A stretch of 5,272 nt of DNA, from NCBI GenBank assembly GCA_016839865.1, contig JAEOTN010000165.1, positions 1 through 5,272 on the forward strand. Direction: 5' to 3'. This DNA comes from Promethearchaeota archaeon (lineage in GTDB: Archaea > Asgardarchaeota > Lokiarchaeia > Sigynarchaeales > MK-D1). Position 1 is the first letter of the stretch, and each line of letters opens with the position of its first letter. The notes under the pieces are model-generated. The model searched no databases. It worked only from the letters and a program-made list of their open reading frames with translations, and was not told the origin of the DNA. The position numbers were made by a program, and so were the translations under genes. Of the stretch, positions 1 through 5,084 are shown in pieces.

Positions 1-1065
1 AACTTTAGCAATATGTTTGTGGAGATCCGTTTCCTTAAACTTGGATTGGATTTTTTGATCATTGTTGTCAATTTCAAAATTATTCACCCAAAATTTTGCC
101 ATTTTTATAGAAGAGACTAGTCCAGATCCCCCTGAGACCTCCACAAATCCTGCAGCATCTCCCATAATGAATACACCCTTCATAGGATTAAAATTAGGTA
201 TAGGCCCTAACATTGGGATTGCAGTAATATCTTCGTAGACAATTGATGCTCGTTTAACCAAATCAGAATATAGAGGATAAGAATTTTTGATTTTCACCCA
301 AATACCCATAATTTCATTTATTGGTGGTATTCTTACTTTTAACTGCTTTGCAATATCGGTTTGTATCACAATTCCTGTTTCAAAATTTTGTTTTTCCCGA
401 GGAAAATAATAAATAAGAAATGGAGGAAAATTTGGTGCAAAATCTAGAGCACCTGTTGGGACTAAGAAGTATTTGAATGCTTTAGATTTATGATTCCCAT
501 TCTTCATAATGCTTTTAATAATGGGAAAATTCATCAAACGGTATTTAGAATAAAAAATCCTACCAATGCTACTCTTATGTCCATCACAAACAAATACACT
601 ATTTGACAGGATTTCTTCAGTTGTGCCATCAAGCTTCTTTATTTTTACTCCTTGTACCTGATTCTCCTTCGTGATAATATCATAAACTTCCGTATTGAAT
701 ATACATGGAATTTCTAAGGAATTGATTTGTTTAGTAAATTGTTCCATCCATCGTTTCCAATCGAAAACGATACTTGGTGTTTTTCTGGTCAGCTCTACCA
801 TAGCTTTGGCTGTAGGAGTTGGAGGAAAGAACTCGCGATATTCCGTTTTTGATAACGTTATTTTATCCATTACTCCCTGTCCGAGCACCTCATTCAGAAT
901 TGGATCAAAATGAAGGGTTTCCCCGCGTGGTTCCGGTCCTAAAATTTTTCCCTTTTCAATCAAAAGCACATTTTTTCCTTGCCGTTTTGCAAAGATGGCT
1001 ACAGAAGCTCCAACGGGACCGCCACCAACGACCACCATGTCATATCCGATGTTCGGCTTAATCAC
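1..1065 (-). CDS. FAD-dependent oxidoreductase, geranylgeranyl reductase-like (3' end outside the window)
   Basis: The 355 codons read from a GTG at 1065 to the left edge contain no stop. An N-terminal Rossmann dinucleotide-binding motif is clear: YDMVVVGGGPVGAS at residues 8-21, followed by strand VLLIEK about residues 32-37. The second FAD-contacting motif, GDAAGFVEVSGGSG, lies at residues 302-315. This pairing is typical of the geranylgeranyl reductase/FAD-dependent monooxygenase superfamily. In archaea, members saturate the isoprenoid chains of ether lipids, but halogenase- or hydroxylase-like relatives share the same motifs, so the substrate is uncertain. Family members are usually near 390-450 residues, so perhaps 40-90 are missing. 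I chose GTG at 1065 because the only ATG nearby (residue 10) would remove the first beta strand, an in-frame TAA lies upstream, and a TATA-like box is centred about 26 bases before the GTG with no SD, fitting a leaderless message. It is divergent from cutA. Confidence 0.85.
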   Translation of the reverse strand, partial: MIKPNIGYDMVVVGGGPVGASVAIFAKRQGKNVLLIEKGKILGPEPRGETLHFDPILNEVLGQGVMDKITLSKTEYREFFPPTPTAKAMVELTRKTPSIVFDWKRWMEQFTKQINSLEIPCIFNTEVYDIITKENQVQGVKIKKLDGTTEEILSNSVFVCDGHKSSIGRIFYSKYRLMNFPIIKSIMKNGNHKSKAFKYFLVPTGALDFAPNFPPFLIYYFPREKQNFETGIVIQTDIAKQLKVRIPPINEIMGIWVKIKNSYPLYSDLVKRASIVYEDITAIPMLGPIPNFNPMKGVFIMGDAAGFVEVSGGSGLVSSIKMAKFWVNNFEIDNNDQKIQSKFKETDLHKHIAKV

Positions 1066-1086
1066 GATGAAAGTGTATCTGACACA

Positions 1087-1104
1087 GATAAAAAGTTTAT
1101 CTTA
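1087..1104. promoter_or_regulatory. Bidirectional BRE/TATA element between the flavoprotein and cutA genes
   Basis: The inverted repeat GATAAA-AAG-TTTATC (1087-1101) gives each strand a purine-rich BRE-like half followed by a TTTATC TATA-like half. On the plus strand TTTATCTTA (1096-1104) is centred about 26 bases before the cutA ATG at 1126. On the minus strand CTTTTTATC (1095 to 1087) is centred about 26 bases before the GTG at 1065. These spacings fit transcription starting at or near each start codon. Assignment is by spacing and composition only; no transcript data are available. Confidence 0.6.
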
Positions 1105-1125
1105 ACACAGAACATACAATTCCTT

Positions 1126-1455
1126 ATGGAAACTCCGATGATGTTTTTTATAACATCACCTAACAAAAAAACTGCACTGGAGTTAGCTCAGCAATTAACC
1201 TCTCAAAGAATTGCTGCTTGTGCAAATCTTATTGATAGAATAACCAGCATTTATTGGTGGGAAGATAAAATCAATACGGAAGAGGAAGTAATGATGATTG
1301 TAAAAACCACAGAGAACAAATCCGAAGAATTAATCAAGTTCATTCAAGACAATCATCCTTATGAGGTTCCTGAATGTGTGGGTATACAAATCACAAAGGG
1401 TTCAGAGCCTTATCTTCGATGGATTCATGAATCAACGGGAGGATACCCGAAATGA
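1126..1455 (+). CDS. cutA: CutA family divalent-cation tolerance protein
   Basis: The 109-residue product matches CutA along its whole length. It has an N-terminal beta strand MFFITSPN (residues 6-13) with a following helix, the segment RIAACANLI (28-36), the signature SIYWWEDKI (41-49), the strand EVMMIVKT (54-61), and the diagnostic NHPYEVPE (76-83) before a C-terminal helix YLRWIHEST (96-104). CutA proteins are about 100-115 residues and form very stable ferredoxin-like trimers that can bind divalent metals. Bacterial members were named for copper tolerance, but the physiological role in archaea is not settled. I chose ATG 1126 because a TATA-like box is about 26 bases upstream; ATGs at 1138 or 1141 would also keep the fold. 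The frame stays open upstream to about 979, but that stretch is antisense to the flavoprotein gene. The TGA overlaps the next start codon as ATGA, so the two genes form an operon. Confidence 0.93.
   Translation: METPMMFFITSPNKKTALELAQQLTSQRIAACANLIDRITSIYWWEDKINTEEEVMMIVKTTENKSEELIKFIQDNHPYEVPECVGIQITKGSEPYLRWIHESTGGYPK
1437..1443 (+). promoter_or_regulatory. Shine-Dalgarno site for the gene at 1452
   Basis: GGGAGGA lies 8 bases before the ATG at 1452, inside the end of cutA. It complements the CCUCC at the 3' end of 16S rRNA. It is the only strong SD seen in the window and fixes the start of the downstream gene, contrasting with the SD-less starts of the first genes of transcripts. Confidence 0.8.
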
Positions 1456-2264
1456 TAGCTCAATTATCTCCATGGTTTGTTCTTTACATGTGGATTGCGG
1501 GATATATTCTAATTTTTATTTTTTCAATAATTTTCATTGCAAAACTCATCCAGTACTTCCGACGATGGGGCTATTCAAAAGCAGATGGATACACTTACCA
1601 AGAGAATATCATTAACTTAACAAAAAATAAAGCATCGGTTCCTATCCTAACAATTCGTTCACAAGATGGTGCAAGATCTAACAAAGTACTAATAATCACA
1701 CCATTTACTGTGTCCAGTAAAAGGTTCTTATATTTTGCCACTGCTATTGCTTTGAAAAATTACGAAGTAATCTTGGTAGAAAGTAGGGTATTTTTGAAGA
1801 AATGCAGAAAAGATAAACATGATATAATGCAAGCTACTTCGGAATTAGTATCTATTATTTCTCCTAATATTATTATTGCTGCTGATGTGTTTTTTCAACT
1901 ACTGCGACCTATGTTGGAATCCGTACCTGAGAAGAAATTTGTATTTCTAAGACCTCTTGTCCGTCCCTCACAATTATCTCTCGGACGGGTATTTCCATTT
2001 ACTTCTCGTTGGTTTTATGTGATATATATGCGTTTGAATAAAATACATCAGTTAATTCATGATACTGAAGGTATAGATGCGATTTACACTAAAAAACACT
2101 CGAAAACTCTTATGATTTGGCCGAAAAAACCAAGTAAGGGCGTTATTAGAGATGAATTATCAAATCCAAAGCAGGTAGTGGAACGATCCCGGTTTTCTTT
2201 TCGAGATGTTGAAACCTTAGTTTTCGCAAAAATACTTTACTTCATTGATGGAGTTTCCTCCTAA
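1452..2264 (+). CDS. Membrane-anchored protein of unknown function with an alpha/beta-hydrolase-like segment
   Basis: I do not recognise a family for this 270-residue protein. Residues about 8-33 (WFVLYMWIAG onward) form one strongly hydrophobic helix followed by a basic stretch (YFRRWGYSK), suggesting a single-pass anchor with the main domain in the cytoplasm. Residues 78-110 (KVLIITPFTVSSKRFLYFAT onward to EVILVE) resemble the first strand, loop and helix and next strand of an alpha/beta hydrolase. At the expected nucleophile elbow the sequence reads PNIIIAADVFF (138-148), with no G-x-S-x-G, so it may be a non-catalytic relative or a different Rossmann-like fold. The C-terminal 80 residues are basic and show no motif known to me. 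The start is set by the SD at 1437-1443 and the ATGA overlap with cutA, implying translational coupling. Its 3' end overlaps the convergent nucleotidyltransferase gene by 23 bases. Confidence 0.8.
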   Translation: MIAQLSPWFVLYMWIAGYILIFIFSIIFIAKLIQYFRRWGYSKADGYTYQENIINLTKNKASVPILTIRSQDGARSNKVLIITPFTVSSKRFLYFATAIALKNYEVILVESRVFLKKCRKDKHDIMQATSELVSIISPNIIIAADVFFQLLRPMLESVPEKKFVFLRPLVRPSQLSLGRVFPFTSRWFYVIYMRLNKIHQLIHDTEGIDAIYTKKHSKTLMIWPKKPSKGVIRDELSNPKQVVERSRFSFRDVETLVFAKILYFIDGVSS

Positions 2265-2949
2265 CAATAGGATTCATATCTGCAATTTTCTTTAATTCCT
2301 CTTCAAAATTTTGATCAATTTCCATGTTTTTTTTCAAAAACACTCCCGTTCTTCCCGTTTTATCCCGTTTAGTGAGTACTCTCTTGCGGACCTCGATTAT
2401 TTTGGGATGAACTCTCAGAGTATGCTGTGCTAATTTCTCATTACCAATGAGGTTGATTTCTCGATGACCTTCTTCATTAGGGATAATTAATGTAAGACGT
2501 TTCGTCACTCCAGGTGTTCTCGTATCATTTTCCAGCATTGTATAGTCAAGTGCACCACCGAACTGGTAAAATTCGTGCGATACTTGATTTGCCTCGCTTA
2601 AGAAAAACGTCAATGTAGTATCATTAGAAAGGTAAATGTGACCTTTAATGGCATCCCCAGGTGTTGCTTGAACAATCTCCTTCCCAAGTACTTGTATAGT
2701 TGCTTGCTCTAATGCGATTTCGATTTGAAATGATGATACACGATCAATAAGGATGATATCGAGATCACTAGTAGGTTTTACATCTCCACGTGCAATACTT
2801 CCATAGATTAGAAACTTAAAACCTGCTGTATGAAGAGGCTTAGCTATGTCTTTTGCAAGATTACGCTTAGAATGAAAGAGATCCCACTGTTCTTTTGTAT
2901 ATTGTATTGTCTGGTCTAGTGGTTCAAATCTGATTTTTGTTCGAGGCAT
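2242..2949 (-). CDS. Predicted nucleotidyltransferase of the archaeal COG1665-like family
   Basis: The 235-residue product carries the minimal polymerase-beta-type nucleotidyltransferase motif: YGSIARGDVKPTSDLDI, with the Gly-Ser at residues 50-51 and the metal-binding Asp-x-Asp at 62 and 64. A distinctive C-terminal region reads KRVLTKRDKTGRTGVFLKK and ends NPIVRRKLHQ, as I recall for a conserved archaeal family of predicted nucleotidyltransferases. The family would transfer a nucleotide to a protein, RNA or small molecule, but the acceptor is unknown. I chose the ATG at 2949 (MPRTKIRFEP) because the family begins near this segment. A TTG at 2991 would add 14 residues that look unrelated and overlap a TATA-like element. 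The gene is minus-strand and convergent with the membrane-protein gene, overlapping it by 23 bases. Confidence 0.88.
   Translation of the reverse strand: MPRTKIRFEPLDQTIQYTKEQWDLFHSKRNLAKDIAKPLHTAGFKFLIYGSIARGDVKPTSDLDIILIDRVSSFQIEIALEQATIQVLGKEIVQATPGDAIKGHIYLSNDTTLTFFLSEANQVSHEFYQFGGALDYTMLENDTRTPGVTKRLTLIIPNEEGHREINLIGNEKLAQHTLRVHPKIIEVRKRVLTKRDKTGRTGVFLKKNMEIDQNFEEELKKIADMNPIVRRKLHQ
2327..2334 (+). terminator. Oligo-T run, possible terminator for the cutA operon
   Basis: Eight consecutive T residues on the plus strand lie 63 bases after the stop of the membrane-protein gene. Archaeal RNA polymerase commonly terminates at such runs without a hairpin. The run lies antisense inside the nucleotidyltransferase gene, where it also encodes lysines, so it may be incidental. 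Confidence 0.35.
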
Positions 2950-2977
2950 GGATAAAATTCCGGAGAACCAATACTCT

Positions 2978-2991
2978 CCATATACTTCCAA
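2978..2991 (-). promoter_or_regulatory. Proximal TATA-like box for the nucleotidyltransferase gene
   Basis: On the minus strand the sequence TTGGAAGTATATGG (2991 to 2978) has a purine-rich BRE-like half followed by TATAT centred near 2982. This predicts a start of transcription near 2956 and a leader of about 7 bases before the ATG at 2949. A second TATA lies upstream at 3032-3040, so promoter choice is unresolved. Confidence 0.4.
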
Positions 2992-3031
2992 TCTATGAGT
3001 CTAATAAAATCTTTTGAGGAGTGTAAAATCC

Positions 3032-3043
3032 TAATATAAAGGG
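3032..3043 (-). promoter_or_regulatory. Distal TATA-like box upstream of the nucleotidyltransferase gene
   Basis: CCCTTTATATTA on the minus strand contains a good TATA core (TTTATATTA) centred near 3036. It predicts transcription from about 3010, leaving a leader of about 60 bases to the ATG at 2949. Its upstream flank is pyrimidine-rich rather than BRE-like. It lies just after tRNA-Lys(CUU). Confidence 0.35.
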
Positions 3044-3065
3044 AAAATGGCAGAAGATAAGAAAG

Positions 3066-3175
3066 CGGACCGTGAGGGAATCGAACCCCCGACCAACGGA
3101 TTAAGAGTCCGCCACTTTCGGCGAATGTGAATCACATTGACACAGCACATCTCTACCTGTCTGAGCTAACGGTCC
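3066..3175 (-). tRNA. tRNA-Lys(CUU) with a 36-base insertion between the D arm and anticodon stem
   Basis: Read on the minus strand, the acceptor halves GGACCGT (from 3175) and ACGGTCC pair perfectly and are followed by G73. The D stem is GCTC with GAG plus one base, around a loop containing GG. The anticodon arm is GCGGA-CTCTTAA-TCCGT with anticodon CTT at 3105-3103. The T arm GGGGG-TTCGATT-CCCTC is standard, with one G-T pair. No CCA is encoded. The gene is 110 bases, whereas the mature tRNA would be 74. The surplus 36 bases lie between the D stem and the anticodon stem, not at the canonical 37/38 intron site. This tRNA decodes AAG lysine codons. It needs splicing to be functional, so either a noncanonical archaeal intron or, less likely, a decayed copy is present. 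Confidence 0.88.
3115..3150 (-). other. Noncanonical intron inside tRNA-Lys(CUU), boundaries approximate
   Basis: The insertion is exactly 36 bases by mature-length accounting, but its ends can slide by one or two bases (3114-3149 and 3113-3148 are also allowed). The version given leaves GAG-TG-GCGGA in the mature tRNA, with a G10-U25 wobble and G26. The insertion contains the inverted repeat AATGTG-ATT-CACATT (3138-3124). Its end, CGCC (3123-3120), can pair with GGCG in the 3' exon (3113-3110). I could not fit a strict bulge-helix-bulge motif by eye. Confidence 0.6.
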
Positions 3176-3211
3176 TTAGTTAGTAATAATGCTCGTAGAG
3201 TGAAAAACAAT

Positions 3212-3220
3212 AATATAAGC
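3212..3220 (-). promoter_or_regulatory. TATA box for tRNA-Lys(CUU)
   Basis: GCTTATATT on the minus strand is centred about 40 bases before the tRNA 5' end at 3175. This predicts a transcript start near 3189 and a 5' leader of about 14 bases for RNase P to remove. Confidence 0.6.
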
Positions 3221-3224
3221 GCAT

Positions 3225-3231
3225 AAAAAAA
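3225..3231 (-). terminator. Oligo-T terminator after the radical SAM gene
   Basis: On the minus strand, seven T residues, preceded by five A residues, lie 32 bases after the radical SAM stop codon and just before the tRNA-Lys(CUU) TATA box. This is a typical archaeal hairpin-free terminator. Confidence 0.5.
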
Positions 3232-3263
3232 TTTTTGTAATCTCGCAATTCAAGATGAGTGAG

Positions 3264-4400
3264 TTATTGAATAGGAGTGTATTCACATACTTCAAATAAA
3301 TCCTCTCTTCGGAAAGGTAAGATCTCATAAATTCCCACCGAAACCTCATATTGTTTTATCAAATCAAGAAAATTATCCTCCTCAGTGAGGAACCAAGGCA
3401 AATCCAAGTAAGTATTTAGATTATCAGAGGAAATTTTCATCATCTTTCGTGGGATGCGGAATCGCTTTCGTAATTGTCTGTATAATCGGTCTATTTGATT
3501 TGATTCATTTCCTGAAACACGCAGATATAAAAGAGTTCCATCATCCGTTACTTCTTCATAAGGATATTGAATGGATTCAGCGCGTCGTTTATATCGGTTC
3601 CGAAGTTGTTTTCCATCTTTTAGCGAGATAGAGCAGAAATGCACTGATATGGTATACCGTCCTGGTAAATCATTTAGAATTTTATATGCAAGCTCCTGAC
3701 TACCCACAACAGTTGCTGCTGTCTCTTCTTTCAAAGTAAAGTTTCGGCTAAGCAATTCCTTATGATTTGGTTCTCCCATCTCAAATTCGTTGAGATTCAC
3801 AAAATCTGCGCCAATATTATCGAGATAATCAATCAAATTCCATAAATACTCTTCATATTCAGGAGTAGGTATGACAGGGACTTCTGCACCAACCCGGATT
3901 CCTCGATCCATTGCATATTGTATCCGGTGAAAATCTTTTTCTACAGGATGAAATCGAATTTCATCTAAACCAGCTTCCATTAGGTCATCGGCGATTTCTG
4001 GGGTAAAATTTGTCCCAGATGTATATAAATGAATATGAAATGATTCCCCAAATTCCCTTTTCAATTCATTGATGTAAAAGAGAGTGAGTTCTCGTTGGTC
4101 TTCATTATACAAGGGATCTCCTCCAGTAATACTTGCTCCATAAGCCTTGATGAGTCTTGCTTCTTCAATCACATCTTTTGGGTCCTGGACCAGAATTTCA
4201 TCCGCATACACATCATCCTTATCTTTTCTTTTCTGGGAAATAGGGCAATACCATGAACAATTTTTTGGATGAGCACACTTTCCACCAATGAATAAAACCA
4301 GTTTTTGACCTCTGTGACATAATTGACACCCCAGAGGTAGAGATCCGATAAATTGTGAACCTGCTTCAGATTCATTTACTAGTCTTTTCATTGTGATCAT
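3264..4400 (-). CDS. Radical SAM protein of the COG2108-like archaeal family, function unknown
   Basis: The 378-residue product has the layout I associate with COG2108, proteins related to pyruvate formate-lyase activating enzymes. An N-terminal GCQLCHRGQKLVLF (residues 24-37, Cys25 and Cys28) precedes the cluster-binding segment GKCAHPKNCSWYCPIS (40-55, Cys42, Cys48, Cys52). The SAM-contacting motif TGGDPL is at 92-97, followed by strands HIHLYTSG, LDEIRFHP and DFVNLNEFE along the partial TIM barrel. The cysteine spacing is C-x5-C-x3-C rather than the usual C-x3-C-x2-C. The C-terminal third (from about residue 245) includes RRAESIQYPYEEVTDDGTLLYLRV and a short acidic end. I chose ATG 4400: an upstream TTG at 4433 overlaps the TATA-like box. 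The gene lies between two tRNA-Lys genes on the same strand but has its own apparent promoter and terminator. The substrate is unknown. Confidence 0.9.
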   Translation of the reverse strand: MITMKRLVNESEAGSQFIGSLPLGCQLCHRGQKLVLFIGGKCAHPKNCSWYCPISQKRKDKDDVYADEILVQDPKDVIEEARLIKAYGASITGGDPLYNEDQRELTLFYINELKREFGESFHIHLYTSGTNFTPEIADDLMEAGLDEIRFHPVEKDFHRIQYAMDRGIRVGAEVPVIPTPEYEEYLWNLIDYLDNIGADFVNLNEFEMGEPNHKELLSRNFTLKEETAATVVGSQELAYKILNDLPGRYTISVHFCSISLKDGKQLRNRYKRRAESIQYPYEEVTDDGTLLYLRVSGNESNQIDRLYRQLRKRFRIPRKMMKISSDNLNTYLDLPWFLTEEDNFLDLIKQYEVSVGIYEILPFRREDLFEVCEYTPIQ

Positions 4401-4434
4401 CGATTTGTAATGCGTGTTTTGAAAACCTATCAAA

Positions 4435-4444
4435 CTTTAAATCG
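4435..4444 (-). promoter_or_regulatory. TATA-like box for the radical SAM gene
   Basis: CGATTTAAAG on the minus strand is centred near 4438. It predicts transcription from about 4412, a 12-base leader before the ATG at 4400, and no SD. It argues against the longer TTG start at 4433. Confidence 0.4.
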
Positions 4445-4456
4445 TTTAGGATAATG

Positions 4457-4462
4457 AAAAAA
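4457..4462 (-). terminator. Oligo-T terminator after tRNA-Lys(UUU)
   Basis: Six consecutive T residues on the minus strand begin 6 bases beyond the tRNA discriminator base at 4468. This fits termination of an archaeal tRNA transcript. Confidence 0.5.
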
Positions 4463-4467
4463 TTGTG

Positions 4468-4541
4468 CGGACCCACGGGGATTTGAACCCCGGACTAACA
4501 GGTTAAAAGCCTGCTGCGCTCCCTGGCTGCGCCATGGGTCC
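4468..4541 (-). tRNA. tRNA-Lys(UUU), uninterrupted
   Basis: On the minus strand a full 74-base cloverleaf can be drawn. The acceptor GGACCCA pairs with TGGGTCC and is followed by G73. The D arm is GCGC-AGCCAGGGA-GCGC, the anticodon arm GCAGG-CTTTTAA-CCTGT has anticodon TTT at 4507-4505, the variable loop is TAGTC, and the T arm is CGGGG-TTCAAAT-CCCCG. No CCA is encoded and no intron is present. It reads AAA (and probably AAG) lysine codons. It lies about 1.3 kb from the CUU isoacceptor on the same strand. Confidence 0.96.
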
Positions 4542-4581
4542 TTGGGCTTACAATACTCTACCGAATTCTGCACATCAACAT

Positions 4582-4590
4582 CTAAAAAAC
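4582..4590 (-). promoter_or_regulatory. TATA-like box for tRNA-Lys(UUU)
   Basis: GTTTTTTAG on the minus strand is centred about 45 bases before the tRNA 5' end. It would start transcription near 4560 and leave a leader of about 19 bases. Confidence 0.4.
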
Positions 4591-4717
4591 ATGTTATTGC
4601 TATCTCCAGAATTGGGAGAACGGTAGTAAGTGAGTTTAAAAAAATCGCTTTTCTAAAAAAAGTTTCGCTCGTCTCCTTTTTCGAATAGATACATATGGAC
4701 ATTGTCGTTATCCTATG

Positions 4718-4882
4718 ATGGATCTAAAAACGGTTAAGTTTAAGAGGGATTCTGCTGATTTCGCAAGGATGAAAAAAGACATCTCTATTTACCTACTCTA
4801 CACGTTAAATTAAGACACCTTAATCGAAAAACTTATAAATTATAGTGGGATAAGTGAACCACGTTTAATTAAAAAAAGGTAA
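4718..4882 (+). pseudogene. Possible remnant of a small helix-turn-helix gene with an in-frame stop
   Basis: From ATG 4718 (ATG 4715 is adjacent) the frame reads MDLKTVKFKRDSADFARMKK and then ISIYLLYTLN before TAA at 4811. The same frame continues DTLIEKLINYSGISEPRLIKKR to a second TAA at 4880. The second part has the hydrophobic pattern, central Gly and Ser, and basic recognition-like helix of a helix-turn-helix, and the two parts together resemble the start of a winged-helix regulator. A weak TATA-like ACATATG lies about 25 bases before the ATG. The same frame beyond 4882 has further stops (TAG 4958, a TGA and another TAG), all three types, which argues against stop-codon recoding. Either this is a decayed regulator gene or a chance open stretch; a sequencing error at 4811 is a third option. 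Confidence 0.3.
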
Positions 4883-4930
4883 AACTTTGACATTTTCGTT
4901 ACGTTCTCACGTTTCCGACGGAAAACGTTG

Positions 4931-4957
4931 ACTTTAAATAGTGGGCAATTTTGCCCA
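4931..4957 (+). promoter_or_regulatory. TATA-like box followed by an operator-like palindrome
   Basis: ACTTTAAATA (4931-4940) is a TATA-like box centred about 26 bases before the ATG at 4962. Directly after it lies the perfect inverted repeat TGGGCAA-TT-TTGCCCA (4942-4957), covering the region between TATA box and expected transcription start. Archaeal repressors often bind in this position. Confidence 0.4.
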
Positions 4958-4961
4958 TAGT

Positions 4962-5084
4962 ATGAGGCGTGGTGGTCGAAAGTTCCGACTTTCAAAATTG
5001 TCACAACCGTTTTATTTAAATACTCAATATGGATCTATATCTTTGCCGAGAAATCTTATGAAGTTGTTAATAACGATCTCATAG
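4962..5084 (+). CDS. Small basic ORF of 40 residues, possibly a leaderless gene
   Basis: The frame reads MRRGGRKFRLSKLSQPFYLN to a TAG at 5082 and is strongly basic at its start. I recognise no family. Support comes only from context: TATA-like box at the right spacing, an operator-like palindrome between them, and an in-frame stop upstream that excludes a longer start. After the TAG the same frame is open again for 46 codons to TAA 5223 (ending IYQLITMIENPERIFGACNP), so the true gene could be longer and interrupted. Chance is a real alternative in AT-rich DNA. Confidence 0.25.
   Translation: MRRGGRKFRLSKLSQPFYLNTQYGSISLPRNLMKLLITIS

Noticed and set aside
695..1061. Plus-strand ORFs of 72 and 80 codons
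   Set aside because: They are antisense to the flavoprotein gene, whose FAD motifs are clear on the minus strand, and they show no domain.
979..1125. Longer N-terminus for CutA from ATG 979
   Set aside because: It would add 49 residues that are antisense to the flavoprotein, cover the shared promoter and have no counterpart in CutA.
1361..1615. 84-codon plus-strand ORF
   Set aside because: It is a second frame across the cutA and membrane-protein genes with no recognisable protein features.
3124..3150. An alternative anticodon arm, ATGTG-CTGTGTC...CACAT, suggesting tRNA-His(GUG)
   Set aside because: It misaligns the D stem, puts T at position 37 and leaves a complete lysine anticodon arm unexplained. 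The repeat is better read as part of the intron.
3449..3631. 60-codon plus-strand ORF
   Set aside because: It is antisense to the radical SAM gene and has no supporting features.
4169..4375. 68-codon minus-strand ORF
   Set aside because: It is an out-of-frame shadow inside the radical SAM gene.
4430..4702. 90-codon minus-strand ORF
   Set aside because: Its second half is simply the tRNA-Lys(UUU) gene translated, and the remainder resembles no protein.
4714..4758. Possible C/D box small RNA (ATGATGG ... CTGA)
   Set aside because: The box C match is imperfect, no D'/C' pair is visible, and such short motifs are common by chance in AT-rich DNA.
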